A DNA stretch of 64,000 nucleotides from Saccharophagus degradans 2-40 (GCF_000013665.1 NC_007912.1:4773684-4837683), one strand, 5' to 3'; shown: positions 17,818-26,037, counted from the stretch's first letter. Program-made: numbers and translations. The notes: a model not told the origin generated them from the letters alone.

Positions 17818-19107
17818 TTACTTACAGTGGGTGCATTCTTTTTTCGAAGCGCCCGGTGCCAAAGATATGCCCAACCATAAAGAGGCAGGCCAATATAAAT
17901 ACGCTAGTATTTCTAAATTTTCGAAAAAGCTATAGCTCACGGTAATTACACAAACACCCAATGCGGTTAATGCAATTTTTGAGCGCTGTGCCAACCACAA
18001 TAAATAAATACTTGTTAGCGCAAGCGGTATTGCCAAAGCCAATAAACCCACAATGCCTTTAACAAATAGCAAACCGTACCAACTGTGATGAGTGCCAATA
18101 GGCATATGCTCTACAATTTTGGGGCCGCGCTCGACCACACCGTGCCCCCATATAGGTGCTTCGTTTTGCCAGCGCTGTACGGCCAAGCGCGCCAAAGTGC
18201 CACGTACTCGAGTGGACCCAGGGCGACTTTCTTTTACTTGCTGATAGGAATCCATTACCCAGTTATAAACTGGCTCGCCCAATAAAACTAAAACCGGTAA
18301 AACAACCCCCATTGCCACCCAGGACAACGGGTTTTTTAAATTACCCAGCACAATCATAATGGGCACAATGGCAAAAAATATTGCCCAGCCAGCGCGGGAC
18401 TGACACAACATACACATTACAAATGCACCAAATATTCCTGCACAGCGCCAACGAACATTTTTTTCTTGCATACACAATATGAGATAAAAGCAGCTTAATA
18501 GGCCCGCAGCAGGTGCCCAAGGGCCGGTAAATTGCCAACGTGCCATACCAGTTTCTGGGTTCATACCAAACAAGCGCACCTGAAATACTTCGCCGGGCCC
18601 ACCTATTGCTTTAAGTGGCGATAAAAATAAGTCGCCCGGCAAACCCACTACATAAGCAACAATTCCCAACGCCGCAAACGGAATTGCGCTGGCCGCTGCG
18701 ATACAACACCCGCGCGCTATTACTGCTGGCCGAATAGATATCATGCTGCCCAACACAGGAAATAATGCGAGCAACGCCCAACCTTTTGCCCAACCGATGG
18801 ACGATTTAATTGTTAAGCCTGTACCTAATTGGCGATCTATATGGGCAACCAAAAGCGCTAACAGCATTACCAACATGCCTAACACCCAGATCCACGCTAT
18901 GGGCGAAATTTTTAATAGTGGGTTAACGCCAAAATATTTTGCACCCAGCAGATAAACCTTGAGCAAAAATACTGCCAGTACAAGCCAACCAATTAGCGAA
19001 CCCAATACGTAAAGCCCGCCGATCATATAAACAGGGTAGGTAAACGCTAGGGCATAAAATACTAAGTATTCTTCAGCACTAAGGCGATCAAGTAGTCTCT
19101 GTGCCAT
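17818..19107 (-). CDS. O-antigen ligase/polymerase-like membrane protein
   Basis: 429 residues with roughly ten to twelve membrane spans. The large periplasmic loop holds the Wzy_C/WaaL-type motif: LARLAVQRWQNEAPIWGHG and MPIGTHHSWYGLLFVKGIVGLLAL. These proteins polymerise or ligate lipid-linked repeat units at the outer face of the inner membrane. In an operon with Wza- and Wzz-like genes a Wzy-type polymerase is the better reading. Its start lies inside the end of the upstream gene (46-base overlap); no alternative ATG exists before the first membrane span. Confidence 0.8.
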   Translation of the reverse strand: MAQRLLDRLSAEEYLVFYALAFTYPVYMIGGLYVLGSLIGWLVLAVFLLKVYLLGAKYFGVNPLLKISPIAWIWVLGMLVMLLALLVAHIDRQLGTGLTIKSSIGWAKGWALLALFPVLGSMISIRPAVIARGCCIAAASAIPFAALGIVAYVVGLPGDLFLSPLKAIGGPGEVFQVRLFGMNPETGMARWQFTGPWAPAAGLLSCFYLILCMQEKNVRWRCAGIFGAFVMCMLCQSRAGWAIFFAIVPIMIVLGNLKNPLSWVAMGVVLPVLVLLGEPVYNWVMDSYQQVKESRPGSTRVRGTLARLAVQRWQNEAPIWGHGVVERGPKIVEHMPIGTHHSWYGLLFVKGIVGLLALAIPLALTSIYLLWLAQRSKIALTALGVCVITVSYSFFENLEILAYLYWPASLWLGISLAPGASKKECTHCK

Positions 19108-20459
19108 AACGTAAATAATCCAAACGTGATAAATAAAATACCTAATCCACCTATTGCAATTGCAATGCCAGTATTTGGGCTCTTAGGCTTATCTGGATAA
19201 GAAGGAATAGATAAAATTTGCACGGCGGGGTACGAAGCAAAAATATCTGATTTACCTGCCTCTAATTTTGCGGCCGCAGAGGTATAAACGGCTTCCGCCA
19301 ATGCGTGTTCGCGCTCTAATCGCTCTAGCTCGGCGGCTTCGCGAGAATATATTTTCATACGGTCTGCTAATTTTTGCTCGCTTATATCCATATCGCTAAT
19401 TTCTGCTTTTAGACCTTGCAAACGCGCATATGTATCAAGCAAAGATGAGAATAAATCTGCACGTTGCGGCGCACTTTGCAAATCCATACCGTGCAGAGCA
19501 TCTGCTATTTGAATACCCACTACTTTTTTACTACGGGTCAACAGCGATTCTTTTACGCCGTCGTAACGCGCTTGCTGTGCAACTACTTTAGGGTGCTTGT
19601 AGCCCCAGGTAGAGGAATATTCGGCGAGTTTCATCGCGCTATCATCCAGTTCGCGTAGGTAACCTCTGAATTCTGCGTCACTTTGCAATTTGAAAGCTTG
19701 CCCAACCAGTGCTGGCGAAATAGCTAAATCGATACTCAATTGGTTTACATAGTCTTCTGTTTTGCGCAATTCCGAATGACTAGTCATTCTTTTATTCTGT
19801 AAAGCACTTTGCGAATTCATCAACTGAGCGACTTGGTCTTGCGAAATAAGTAAAGCGCGCTGTTGAAACTCCACAATAGCTTGACGCGTAGCGGCCACCT
19901 TATTGCGGTATTGCGCTAGCACGCGCTCTACTCCGCTATCGCGACGAATAATTTCGTCTTCGCGCAAGCGATCTAAGGCTTCTTGAAACGATTCGTATAG
20001 CGCCTCCGCATAAGCCTGAGCACTCGCCGGTGAGCCGCCATCTACATGAATAAACAAAATTGATGTGCGCTCACGCAGTTCTACGCGCGGCGGGGTTAGC
20101 AAGGGGGATTGCACGTTTAACTTTTCGGCTGCGCCGCGCATTACTTCGCGGCTTTTTAGAATTTCTTTGTAATTCACAAGCGGGCTAAACGCTGCGCTAC
20201 CAAACGGGGTACGTGTGCTTTGGTTCGCTTGCCCTACTTGATCGATGCTAAAGCTGCTGGACGAACCCGAGCCAGGTAGCACCACAGACATAGCACTGGC
20301 ATAGATAGGCGCGCGCGACAGGTAAAGTAAAACAACAGCAACAATTAACGCGTAAAAAAATAAGGCAACCCACAGGTAGCGAAAACTACGCAGTTGCCAC
20401 AACTTACGTCGAATGTAATCGCGCGGCGTAACAGGAACAGGCAGCGTATTCATTGTCAT
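19062..20459 (-). CDS. Wzz/GumC-like polysaccharide co-polymerase
   Basis: 465 residues. Membrane spans at ~27-48 (YLWVALFFYALIVAVVLLYL) and ~436-455 (IAIAIGGLGILFITFGLF) bracket a large periplasmic coiled-coil region rich in Arg/Glu/Gln. The Wzz proline motif PSYPDKPKSPN stands before the second span. There is no C-terminal tyrosine-kinase (BY-kinase) domain, and no separate kinase gene is in the locus. It controls chain length and links the polymerase to the Wza-like channel encoded 17 bases upstream. Confidence 0.85.
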   Translation of the reverse strand: MTMNTLPVPVTPRDYIRRKLWQLRSFRYLWVALFFYALIVAVVLLYLSRAPIYASAMSVVLPGSGSSSSFSIDQVGQANQSTRTPFGSAAFSPLVNYKEILKSREVMRGAAEKLNVQSPLLTPPRVELRERTSILFIHVDGGSPASAQAYAEALYESFQEALDRLREDEIIRRDSGVERVLAQYRNKVAATRQAIVEFQQRALLISQDQVAQLMNSQSALQNKRMTSHSELRKTEDYVNQLSIDLAISPALVGQAFKLQSDAEFRGYLRELDDSAMKLAEYSSTWGYKHPKVVAQQARYDGVKESLLTRSKKVVGIQIADALHGMDLQSAPQRADLFSSLLDTYARLQGLKAEISDMDISEQKLADRMKIYSREAAELERLEREHALAEAVYTSAAAKLEAGKSDIFASYPAVQILSIPSYPDKPKSPNTGIAIAIGGLGILFITFGLFTLWHRDYLIALVLKNT

Positions 20460-20476
20460 TATTCCATTCGCCTTGT

Positions 20477-21778
20477 TTAGAAAATCACATTAAGCGGCGT
20501 GATAACTTCGCCTAAGGTTCGCGCAAAATCTCGCAGGTTAGATACATCAGAGTCGTAACAGGCGATTGCATCGTTAGGCATCAAGAACGGATTAATGTCT
20601 TCTCGGCCAGCCGAGCGCATTAGTTGCTCTATAGAGCGCTCGATAACTTGATACTCACTGGTAAGCGGATTGCGGCTCGCCAACACCACTTTGCGCGGTG
20701 CGTTAGTAAGTTGCGTACCGCCCACGCAGTTTGCTGAAACCACTGCCTGCAACAACGTAGTACCGTAGGGTAAGCTGCTGCTATATCTGCCTACTGCTGA
20801 GCCGGCGTTATCGGTCGAAGGCACCGTCAGGTTCGACATAAAAACGCGAAAGCCTTTAGGTGTTATTTGCGAAGGGCGCACTAGCGCCGATTGAAAACAG
20901 CCAGTAGTAGGCACAACAATATGATCACCATTTACCAAGGCCACATCTTGCACCGGATTACCGCTTACAATGCCGCTTAAATTCAGCTCTATTTGCCAGC
21001 CGTTGCGCACAAGAATTACTTGATCTAATTTTGCATCGGGGCGAATACCCGACGCGGTGCGAATAGCCTCAACAATTGATCGCCTAGTGGCAAAGTCACC
21101 TACTGCCGCTACGCGTTCCGCCACAATGCTTTCTTGATGGTTTTCATTAATGCGCACGCGGCCAGGCTCAAACACAGCGCCGGTTACGGTTACGTTAATT
21201 TCTGCCCAATGTAATACTCGAACACTTACACGCGTAAACTCGGGTTTAAATATGCCGGCACGCACTAAAGCAATTTCAATTTTTTCTGCTGTACCAGCGA
21301 CACCTATACCAGCAATTCGAATAGGCGAGATAAGCGGCAGCTGGATAGAACCATCTGGGTCAACAACGTATTGTCCGTTAAACCCCTCACCGTTTTCGAT
21401 TTGCACATCAAGCATATCACCTGGGCTTAAGGGTAAATCTTTGTTGTAAATAGACACAGGTGCCTGCGCAGATCCAACAACATGCCCTTGTAATAGCGCT
21501 TGATCGGCACGGTAATGCGTCGCCTTGTGCTCATCACCTACGCGCTCACAGCTTTTGTTGGATGCGAACACATATTTAGAGGTATCGATATGAGTTACAT
21601 GCTCACCATTTTCATCGCTGTTGCCATAAAACTTTTGCGATGGGTTTGCAGGGGTTTGAATAGCATGCTGTTGCGTGCAGCCAATGCTGATAGCGGCAAT
21701 AACACAAACCAACAGACCCTTACTCGACTGAATGGCTACCTGCTTAAGGTGAGATAAGAGCGAATTTTCAGTTTGCAT
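20477..21778 (-). CDS. Wza-like polysaccharide export outer-membrane lipoprotein
   Basis: 433 residues. Lipoprotein signal with lipobox ISIGC (after ~35 residues). Poly_export domain: LSPGDMLDVQIENGEGFNGQYVVDPDGSIQLPLISPIRIAGIGVAGTAEKI; then SLBB-type folds (INVTVTGAVFEPGRVRI, IVPTTGCFQSALV). The protein forms the outer-membrane exit channel of a Wzy-type pathway. First gene of a five-gene operon (21778 to 15771). A sigma-54-type promoter ends about 65 bases before the start. Confidence 0.87.
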   Translation of the reverse strand: MQTENSLLSHLKQVAIQSSKGLLVCVIAAISIGCTQQHAIQTPANPSQKFYGNSDENGEHVTHIDTSKYVFASNKSCERVGDEHKATHYRADQALLQGHVVGSAQAPVSIYNKDLPLSPGDMLDVQIENGEGFNGQYVVDPDGSIQLPLISPIRIAGIGVAGTAEKIEIALVRAGIFKPEFTRVSVRVLHWAEINVTVTGAVFEPGRVRINENHQESIVAERVAAVGDFATRRSIVEAIRTASGIRPDAKLDQVILVRNGWQIELNLSGIVSGNPVQDVALVNGDHIVVPTTGCFQSALVRPSQITPKGFRVFMSNLTVPSTDNAGSAVGRYSSSLPYGTTLLQAVVSANCVGGTQLTNAPRKVVLASRNPLTSEYQVIERSIEQLMRSAGREDINPFLMPNDAIACYDSDVSNLRDFARTLGEVITPLNVIF

Positions 21779-21854
21779 TACAAATATTCCGTATAAGGCT
21801 AATGGCGCTGATGTATTACCTAAAACACTCAGTTCGCCGGTATACCTATAGGGA

Positions 21855-21872
21855 TTGCAAGGCCCATACCAA
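21855..21872 (-). promoter_or_regulatory. Sigma-54 (-24/-12) promoter of the wza-like operon
   Basis: Minus strand reads TTGGTATGGGCCTTGCA: GG and GC separated by exactly 10 bases, matching the sigma-54 consensus at 12 of 14 defined positions. The predicted start of transcription near 21845 leaves a leader of about 65 bases. Confidence 0.75.
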
Positions 21873-21963
21873 CCCCAAAATAAAAACTAACTCTTTGTAT
21901 TTATTGATATTTTTATTTTTCTCTACAGAATGCAACGCGGCGTTTCGCAGAATGAAAATAGGT

Positions 21964-21984
21964 GATTTGCAGCGCTTGCAAATC
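21964..21984 (-). promoter_or_regulatory. Candidate enhancer site upstream of the wza-like promoter
   Basis: Palindrome GATTTGCA-gcgct-TGCAAATC, centred about 104 bp upstream of the -24 GG. The TTTGCAA core recurs at about the same distance before the other sigma-54-type promoters of the locus. Confidence 0.55.
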
Positions 21985-22106
21985 GCAAAAACGAATTTAT
22001 TACTAACTACACAACCGCTGGCGCACATTAGGCTATATTAAACCTGCAATTTGCTTCATTTAGTTATAAAAGAATTCACGCTTTCCACTAGAATAAATAT
22101 TAGACC

Positions 22107-22140
22107 TTAGCGATAGCGTGGTATTAGCGACAGCGCGGTA
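22107..22140. repeat. 17-bp tandem near-repeat
   Basis: TTAGCGATAGCGTGGTA is followed at once by TTAGCGACAGCGCGGTA (two mismatches), in the 490-base region between the wza-like gene and the next plus-strand gene. It may be a regulator site. Apart from this, the promoter and the palindrome, I see nothing coding in 21779-22269. Confidence 0.6.
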
Positions 22141-22269
22141 CTAACTGCAGCCGCAATAAGAAAGGGCCCACGCGCATATCAATTCCACCCAACACCTTTA
22201 AGCCGGCTTATTTAAAACCATATTCTGCGCTGCTAAAGGTATAGCCAAAAATCGGAAGCAGTATTTTTT

Positions 22270-22668
22270 ATGTCTAAAAAAATAGATGCCTACACACAGC
22301 ATGTAATGAGCCGTATTGATCCTGATGTATTTAAAACGCTTAACATAGTTCAGCTAGAAGCAATACGTACTGCCATTAGTGCCAACGCGCCATTTCGCCA
22401 ACACTCTATTGACCTGCGCGGCACCATTCCACTGTACTTCAGTAAACTCTATTTTGTTTTTCTAATAGGTAAAGATCGCCGCTCCGACACACGCAATAAA
22501 GAAAATATGCGCATAAAAGCTTCTAAGGGCATTAGTTTTGTAATGTTTCTATACACACTGCTCGCCGTACTCACCCCAATTATTTTGATTATTCTGTATG
22601 GGTTAAAAACCTTGGCGGGCATTGATATATTCCCCGATTCGCACTTAGAAGATTTATTACCGAAATAA
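22270..22668 (+). CDS. Conserved-looking hypothetical membrane protein
   Basis: 132 residues. The N-terminal ~90 residues are soluble (TQHVMSRIDPDVFKTLNIVQLEAIRTAISAN, then FRQHSIDLRGTIPLYFSKLYFVFLIGKDRR); one strong hydrophobic segment follows (ISFVMFLYTLLAVLTPIILIILYGL, ~93-117) with a short acidic tail. No family named with confidence. It is the only plus-strand gene in the first half of the exopolysaccharide locus. No sigma-54-type promoter was found for it. Confidence 0.7.
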   Translation: MSKKIDAYTQHVMSRIDPDVFKTLNIVQLEAIRTAISANAPFRQHSIDLRGTIPLYFSKLYFVFLIGKDRRSDTRNKENMRIKASKGISFVMFLYTLLAVLTPIILIILYGLKTLAGIDIFPDSHLEDLLPK

Positions 22669-22689
22669 AAAAGCCCGGCATAACCGGGT
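22667..22689 (-). terminator. Terminator for the sugar-transferase gene (minus strand)
   Basis: On the minus strand CCCGG-ttatg-CCGGG is followed by C and six T. It overlaps the stop codon of the plus-strand gene. Confidence 0.6.
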
Positions 22690-22794
22690 AGAGAGCTTAC
22701 TGACAAAATTAATAACTAAAAATTCGGTTGATAAAAGCAGTTGAAGCAGCAGTTAAAATTGCACCTAGAGTAGCAGGCTGAGCAGCAACCCACG

Positions 22795-23475
22795 TTAATA
22801 AGCACCTTTTGCGGATACCACTGCAGGCAACGTAAGCAATAGTATTTTTAAATCCATCCTTAAAGATTTTTCTGCTACATATTTTGAATCTAATGCTATT
22901 TGTTGTTCAAATGTGGTATTGGCTCTACCCGAAACCTGCCACAAGCCAGTTAACCCAGGGCGAACCTGCAAACGGCGCTTAGCTTTAAAGTCGTATTCGG
23001 CCACTTCGCTAGGTAAGGCAGGACGAGGCCCTACTAGTACCATATCACCGCGCACAACATTCCACAGCTGGGGCAATTCATCAATTGAGTATTTACGAAT
23101 AAACTTTCCTACACGGGTAATGCGCGGATCTTGAAAATATTTTTTACACACACCGTCTCTATCGCTAGCGAGGCTGGCAGGGTCTACGTAGCGAGCATCG
23201 TTTGCCATATACATAGAGCGAAACTTATATAAGGTAAAAGTGCGACCGTGCTTACCTACACGCACCTGCTTGAAAACAACTGGGCCGGCACTTTCCCATT
23301 TAATTAATACGTACACGGTTAATAATAATGGCGATAGTGCTATCACACCCAGTAGCGCACCTAGCTGTTGCAACCAAACTGGCAAACCGGCATCGCTGCT
23401 TCTACCCAGAGCGGAACCAATAATTTCAGCTATAAAATGCAGACTATTTTTTCGTGTATAATGAGTTGTGTTCAT
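22795..23475 (-). CDS. Initiating sugar transferase (WcaJ/ExoY type)
   Basis: About 226 residues from the ATG at 23475, which has a GGGG ribosome site; a TTG 12 bases earlier is less likely. One membrane anchor (LLGVIALSPLLLTVYVLI), then the phosphoglycosyltransferase domain: FKQVRVGKHGRTFTLYKFRSM, the catalytic Asp-Glu of SIDELPQLWNVVRGDMVLVGPRP, and RPGLTGLWQVSGR. It moves a sugar-phosphate onto undecaprenyl phosphate and so starts the repeat unit. It is a single-gene transcript with its own sigma-54-type promoter and a terminator downstream. Confidence 0.9.
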   Translation of the reverse strand: MNTTHYTRKNSLHFIAEIIGSALGRSSDAGLPVWLQQLGALLGVIALSPLLLTVYVLIKWESAGPVVFKQVRVGKHGRTFTLYKFRSMYMANDARYVDPASLASDRDGVCKKYFQDPRITRVGKFIRKYSIDELPQLWNVVRGDMVLVGPRPALPSEVAEYDFKAKRRLQVRPGLTGLWQVSGRANTTFEQQIALDSKYVAEKSLRMDLKILLLTLPAVVSAKGAY

Positions 23476-23522
23476 GGCTAACCCCAACAGAATTTAGTTA
23501 ATCTTTTTCACTAACAGGAGTA

Positions 23523-23540
23523 TTGCAATGGCTATGCCAC
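23523..23540 (-). promoter_or_regulatory. Sigma-54 promoter of the sugar-transferase gene
   Basis: Minus strand GTGGCATAGCCATTGCA: GG-N10-GC exact, 11 of 14 consensus positions including TGGCA and TTGCA. Predicted start near 23513, about 38 bases before the ATG at 23475. Confidence 0.72.
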
Positions 23541-23635
23541 AAATAGAATTTAATATATCGGCCCGCATGGCCCGCTCCGCAGGGCATTTAGCCAAAGCAA
23601 AACATTCGTTTAATTACATTATTTTTCATAAGTAA
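23528..23635 (+). CDS. Possible 35-residue small protein
   Basis: ATG at 23528 follows a strong ribosome site (AGGAG, 7-base spacing); the frame encodes MAMPQIEFNISARMARSAGH and ends HSFNYIIFHK. A terminator hairpin follows 50 bases later. Against it, the start region coincides with the minus-strand sigma-54-type promoter, which constrains the same bases. No family recognised. Confidence 0.35.
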   Translation: MAMPQIEFNISARMARSAGHLAKAKHSFNYIIFHK

Positions 23636-23653
23636 AAATATTTATTAATATGC

Positions 23654-23669
23654 TTTGCAAATTGCGAAA
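23654..23669 (-). promoter_or_regulatory. Candidate enhancer site for the sugar-transferase promoter
   Basis: TTTGCAAATTGCGAAA, about 123 bp upstream of the -24 GG. Same motif as near the wza-like, wecG-like and wzx-like promoters. Confidence 0.5.
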
Positions 23670-23677
23670 TGAAACGT

Positions 23678-23711
23678 AAAAAAAAAGCCAGTGCGGGTTT
23701 ATCGCACTGGC
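23678..23711 (-). terminator. Strong (probably bidirectional) terminator
   Basis: A 9-bp perfect stem GCCAGTGCG/CGCACTGGC with 7-base loop. On the minus strand it is followed by a run of nine T, ending the WecG-like transcript. On the plus strand AATTTGTTTTT follows, so it may also work there. Confidence 0.88.
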
Positions 23712-23738
23712 CAATTTGTTTTTAACCGCAGTTAATTG

Positions 23739-25001
23739 CTACGTTTTCGCATTCATTATACGCCACATAAATAGAGGGTTACCTATTACATAGCGATTAA
23801 ATTTCGCCTTTGGCTCCATAGCCAAGCGGTATATCCACTCCATACCCAACTCTCGCATCCACACCGGCGCCCGAGGGATTTTACCGGAATAAAAATCAAA
23901 TAGGCCGCCAACCGCGAGCGCCGTTGATGCCTGCAAGTTCACCTTGTTTCTCGCTATCCATTTTTCTTGCATGGGCGAACCCATTGCCACTAAAACTATA
24001 TCTGCACCCGACTGATTAATTTGTTGCACTAGCAGCTCGTCATCTTGCTCACTAACAAACCCGTGATGAGTACCAGCAATGCGCAACCCTGTAAAGGTTG
24101 CCTTTAAATTTTTGGCGGTTGCCGCTGCCACACCTTTTTCACTGCCAAGTAAATAGATCGACCACCCTTCTGCGATTGCTCTGCGACAAATATGCGGTAA
24201 TAAATCTGTGCCATTTACATTATCGCGCAACTGCACCCCAAGTCGTTTTGCGCCCAAGCGCACGCCAGACCCGTCGGCCAATGCGCAATCTGCGCTGGCT
24301 AACACCTTTTTAAAATCGCCATCGCTATATGCCAAGTTAATAGAATTTACATTGATAAAATATCCGCTGCGACAGTTGCCCTTGGCATTTATATTGGTAT
24401 TAGTATTTGTATCAATATTGGTATCGGTAAAAATCCAATTAAGCACGTCGGCGAGTAACCAATTATCTACATGCACACCCAGTACATTAAAGCGACTCGC
24501 TTCACGCGCTTTATTTGATTGGTAAAGTACACGGCATACTATCGCCTTAATAACAATCGCCAACTGAAAACGCACTGTTATATTTCTCTCATGTTGGCGT
24601 AGAGTATCACCGTGACTGCAATCTATACGGCCAATGGTGTGTTGAATTTCGTATATGCTAAACAAACCTGGCTTAAGCGGCGTAAGAGTGAGTATATCCT
24701 CTTCTATACACACATATTTAAGGCTTACGCCCGCAAGGCTTATTTCGTTTTTAACAACATTTAGCAAATGTAAACTTTCACGCAGCAAGCCTACGTTCCA
24801 ACGTGTAAGTTCCACAACGCGGCCGAGGGCATCTTGTTTTAATTCGCTGCGTGTAAATGCCTTTCGTTGAAAAATAGCCAGTAGAGTGTTCAAAGCATGA
24901 ACGGGAAGTAACAATGCCAACACTGTGAGAGCAAGTATTTTGTCTACTAACACTACAGAAAAAGGATAAAATTTTTGTCTTTGTAGAGAGAGGATTTGCA
25001 T
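23739..25001 (-). CDS. WecG/TagA/CpsF glycosyltransferase fused to a dead phosphoglycosyltransferase domain
   Basis: 420 residues. Residues ~165-420 are a complete WecG/TagA domain: FINVNSINLAYSDGDFKKVL, CALADGSGVRLGAKRLG, IYLLGSEKGVAAATA, VAMGSPMQEKWIARNK, AVGGLFDFYSGKIPRAPVWM. It would add the second sugar to the lipid-linked intermediate. Residues ~10-110 align with an initiating sugar transferase: hydrophobic anchor, GRVVELTRWNV for the FRSM region, then RESLHLLNVVKNEISLAG where active enzymes have DELPQLWNVV..D..LVG. The catalytic Asp is Arg74 and the Pro is lost. A low-complexity Thr/Asn/Asp stretch (about 190-205) lies in between. Monocistronic with its own sigma-54-type promoter. Confidence 0.85.
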   Translation of the reverse strand: MQILSLQRQKFYPFSVVLVDKILALTVLALLLPVHALNTLLAIFQRKAFTRSELKQDALGRVVELTRWNVGLLRESLHLLNVVKNEISLAGVSLKYVCIEEDILTLTPLKPGLFSIYEIQHTIGRIDCSHGDTLRQHERNITVRFQLAIVIKAIVCRVLYQSNKAREASRFNVLGVHVDNWLLADVLNWIFTDTNIDTNTNTNINAKGNCRSGYFINVNSINLAYSDGDFKKVLASADCALADGSGVRLGAKRLGVQLRDNVNGTDLLPHICRRAIAEGWSIYLLGSEKGVAAATAKNLKATFTGLRIAGTHHGFVSEQDDELLVQQINQSGADIVLVAMGSPMQEKWIARNKVNLQASTALAVGGLFDFYSGKIPRAPVWMRELGMEWIYRLAMEPKAKFNRYVIGNPLFMWRIMNAKT

Positions 25002-25020
25002 AGGTAAGTCCGGGTTCGTT

Positions 25021-25048
25021 TAGTGATACACAGCTAGTGATACACACC
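25021..25048. repeat. 14-bp tandem duplication in the wecG-like leader
   Basis: TAGTGATACACAGC and TAGTGATACACACC head to tail (one mismatch), between the predicted transcription start and the gene start. It could be a translational or DNA-level control site. Confidence 0.6.
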
Positions 25049-25051
25049 TAT

Positions 25052-25069
25052 TGCAGAACCCATACCAAC
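25052..25069 (-). promoter_or_regulatory. Sigma-54 promoter of the wecG-like gene
   Basis: Minus strand TTGGTATGGGTTCTGCA: exact GG-N10-GC, 11 of 14 consensus positions, and its first ten bases are identical to those of the wza-like promoter. Start predicted near 25041, about 40 bases before the ATG. Confidence 0.72.
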
Positions 25070-25160
25070 ACACATATTTGTAGTTAAGTTATTGAATTAA
25101 AAAGTATTAATTTAATTTTCTTTGAAATTCTTTATTTTTTTGTAACCCTAATTCCTATAT

Positions 25161-25199
25161 TGCAAAGCCCTATTTTTTATAAAGCAAATAATTGCAAAA
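25161..25199 (-). promoter_or_regulatory. Candidate paired enhancer sites for the wecG-like promoter
   Basis: On the minus strand TTTTGCAATTATTTGC and GCTTTGCAATA, centred about 126 and 98 bp upstream of the -24 GG. Same TTTGCAA core as the other sites. Confidence 0.5.
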
Positions 25200-25205
25200 T
25201 AGGAA

Positions 25206-25934
25206 TCACGGCGCGAACGCCTTATCGCGCTTCACAACGGCGCTACATAAGTTTTGCAGTAATTCACCGGTGGGCTTCGCGCGAAACACACGCGCGCACA
25301 AACGCCTGCCAATAGCTTGAGCATAACGGCACAGAGTAAAGCGCAGGCTATCCCACACACTAGCAATATAAGTACTACGTAAAGGGCCAGCACTATAGTG
25401 GCGAATATAGTCGCGTAAATCTGGGTTGTGATTATTGTTCCAGCGCTTATCTAAAACCAACACGTGCGGGTTTTGCTTTGCAAAATGAATAACATGGCCA
25501 TTCTCGCCCCAGCCTACGCTATCTTCTGTGGGTATTGGCTGTGTGCGATTAACTAACACCTTAGCCACAAATGCACGGCTGTTATTATCATTATGGAATA
25601 TTAAAACCCCAGAATTAACTCTATTGGAATAACCTTTGGCGGCGTAAATGCTTTTACCCGGTTGGTACACATGACTTACAGGCGGGCAACGCGGTTTTAT
25701 CTCCGCATCCGCATCCACAAACACCACCCAGCGGTACTCTTTTTTTAACGCCTCATGCAACAGGTAGATTTTTAGCCAAACTATTTCTAAATCCAATAAA
25801 GTGAACTTTGGCCAGTCGACTACACTGTATACATAACCGTGCTTAGCGGCATAGGCTCGCTGAGATTCAATATTTTTGCGGAACCGCCAATGGTAACCGC
25901 CTGTAGCAATAGTAAAGATCAAGGTATCGTTCAT
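25206..25934 (-). CDS. GT34/GMA12-like glycosyltransferase
   Basis: 242 residues. Pattern of the galactosyl/mannosyl transferase GMA12/MNN10 family: SQRAYAAKHGYVYSVVDW, EIVWLKIYLLHEALK, VVFVDADAEIKP (DXD site, ~72-83), and SNRVNSGVLIFHNDNNSRAF. No signal peptide, so probably cytoplasmic. Faces the sigma-54 activator gene across a ~100-base divergent promoter region. It presumably decorates the exopolysaccharide; donor and acceptor are unknown. Confidence 0.75.
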   Translation of the reverse strand: MNDTLIFTIATGGYHWRFRKNIESQRAYAAKHGYVYSVVDWPKFTLLDLEIVWLKIYLLHEALKKEYRWVVFVDADAEIKPRCPPVSHVYQPGKSIYAAKGYSNRVNSGVLIFHNDNNSRAFVAKVLVNRTQPIPTEDSVGWGENGHVIHFAKQNPHVLVLDKRWNNNHNPDLRDYIRHYSAGPLRSTYIASVWDSLRFTLCRYAQAIGRRLCARVFRAKPTGELLQNLCSAVVKRDKAFAP

Positions 25935-25940
25935 CGTATA

Positions 25941-25956
25941 TGGCCCGCTGTATGCT
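25941..25956 (+). promoter_or_regulatory. Possible sigma-54 promoter of the activator gene
   Basis: TGGCCCGCTGTATGCT has exact GG-N10-GC spacing but only about 10 of 14 consensus positions. Would give a ~70-base leader to the ATG at 26038 and allow autoregulation. Confidence 0.4.
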
Positions 25957-26003
25957 GATGAGTGCGCTTAACAAGGTTAATGTGTCTCTGCGTTTTACAC
26001 CTT

Positions 26004-26020
26004 TGCACGATGGATGCCAG
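26004..26020 (-). promoter_or_regulatory. Sigma-54 promoter of the GT34-like gene
   Basis: Minus strand CTGGCATCCATCGTGCA: exact GG-N10-GC, 10 of 14 consensus positions with a perfect -24 half. Start predicted near 25993, about 59 bases before the gene. Confidence 0.6.
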
Positions 26021-26037
26021 CTTTTAGGGGAAGGTTT

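Noticed and set aside
21802-22041. 79-residue plus-strand frame upstream of the wza-like gene
   Set aside because: It covers the sigma-54-type promoter and enhancer palindrome of the opposite strand, and the composition is not protein-like.
26014-26037. Earlier ATG for the sigma-54 regulator
   Set aside because: No ribosome site; the added codons lie over the divergent promoter, and the receiver domain begins properly from 26038.
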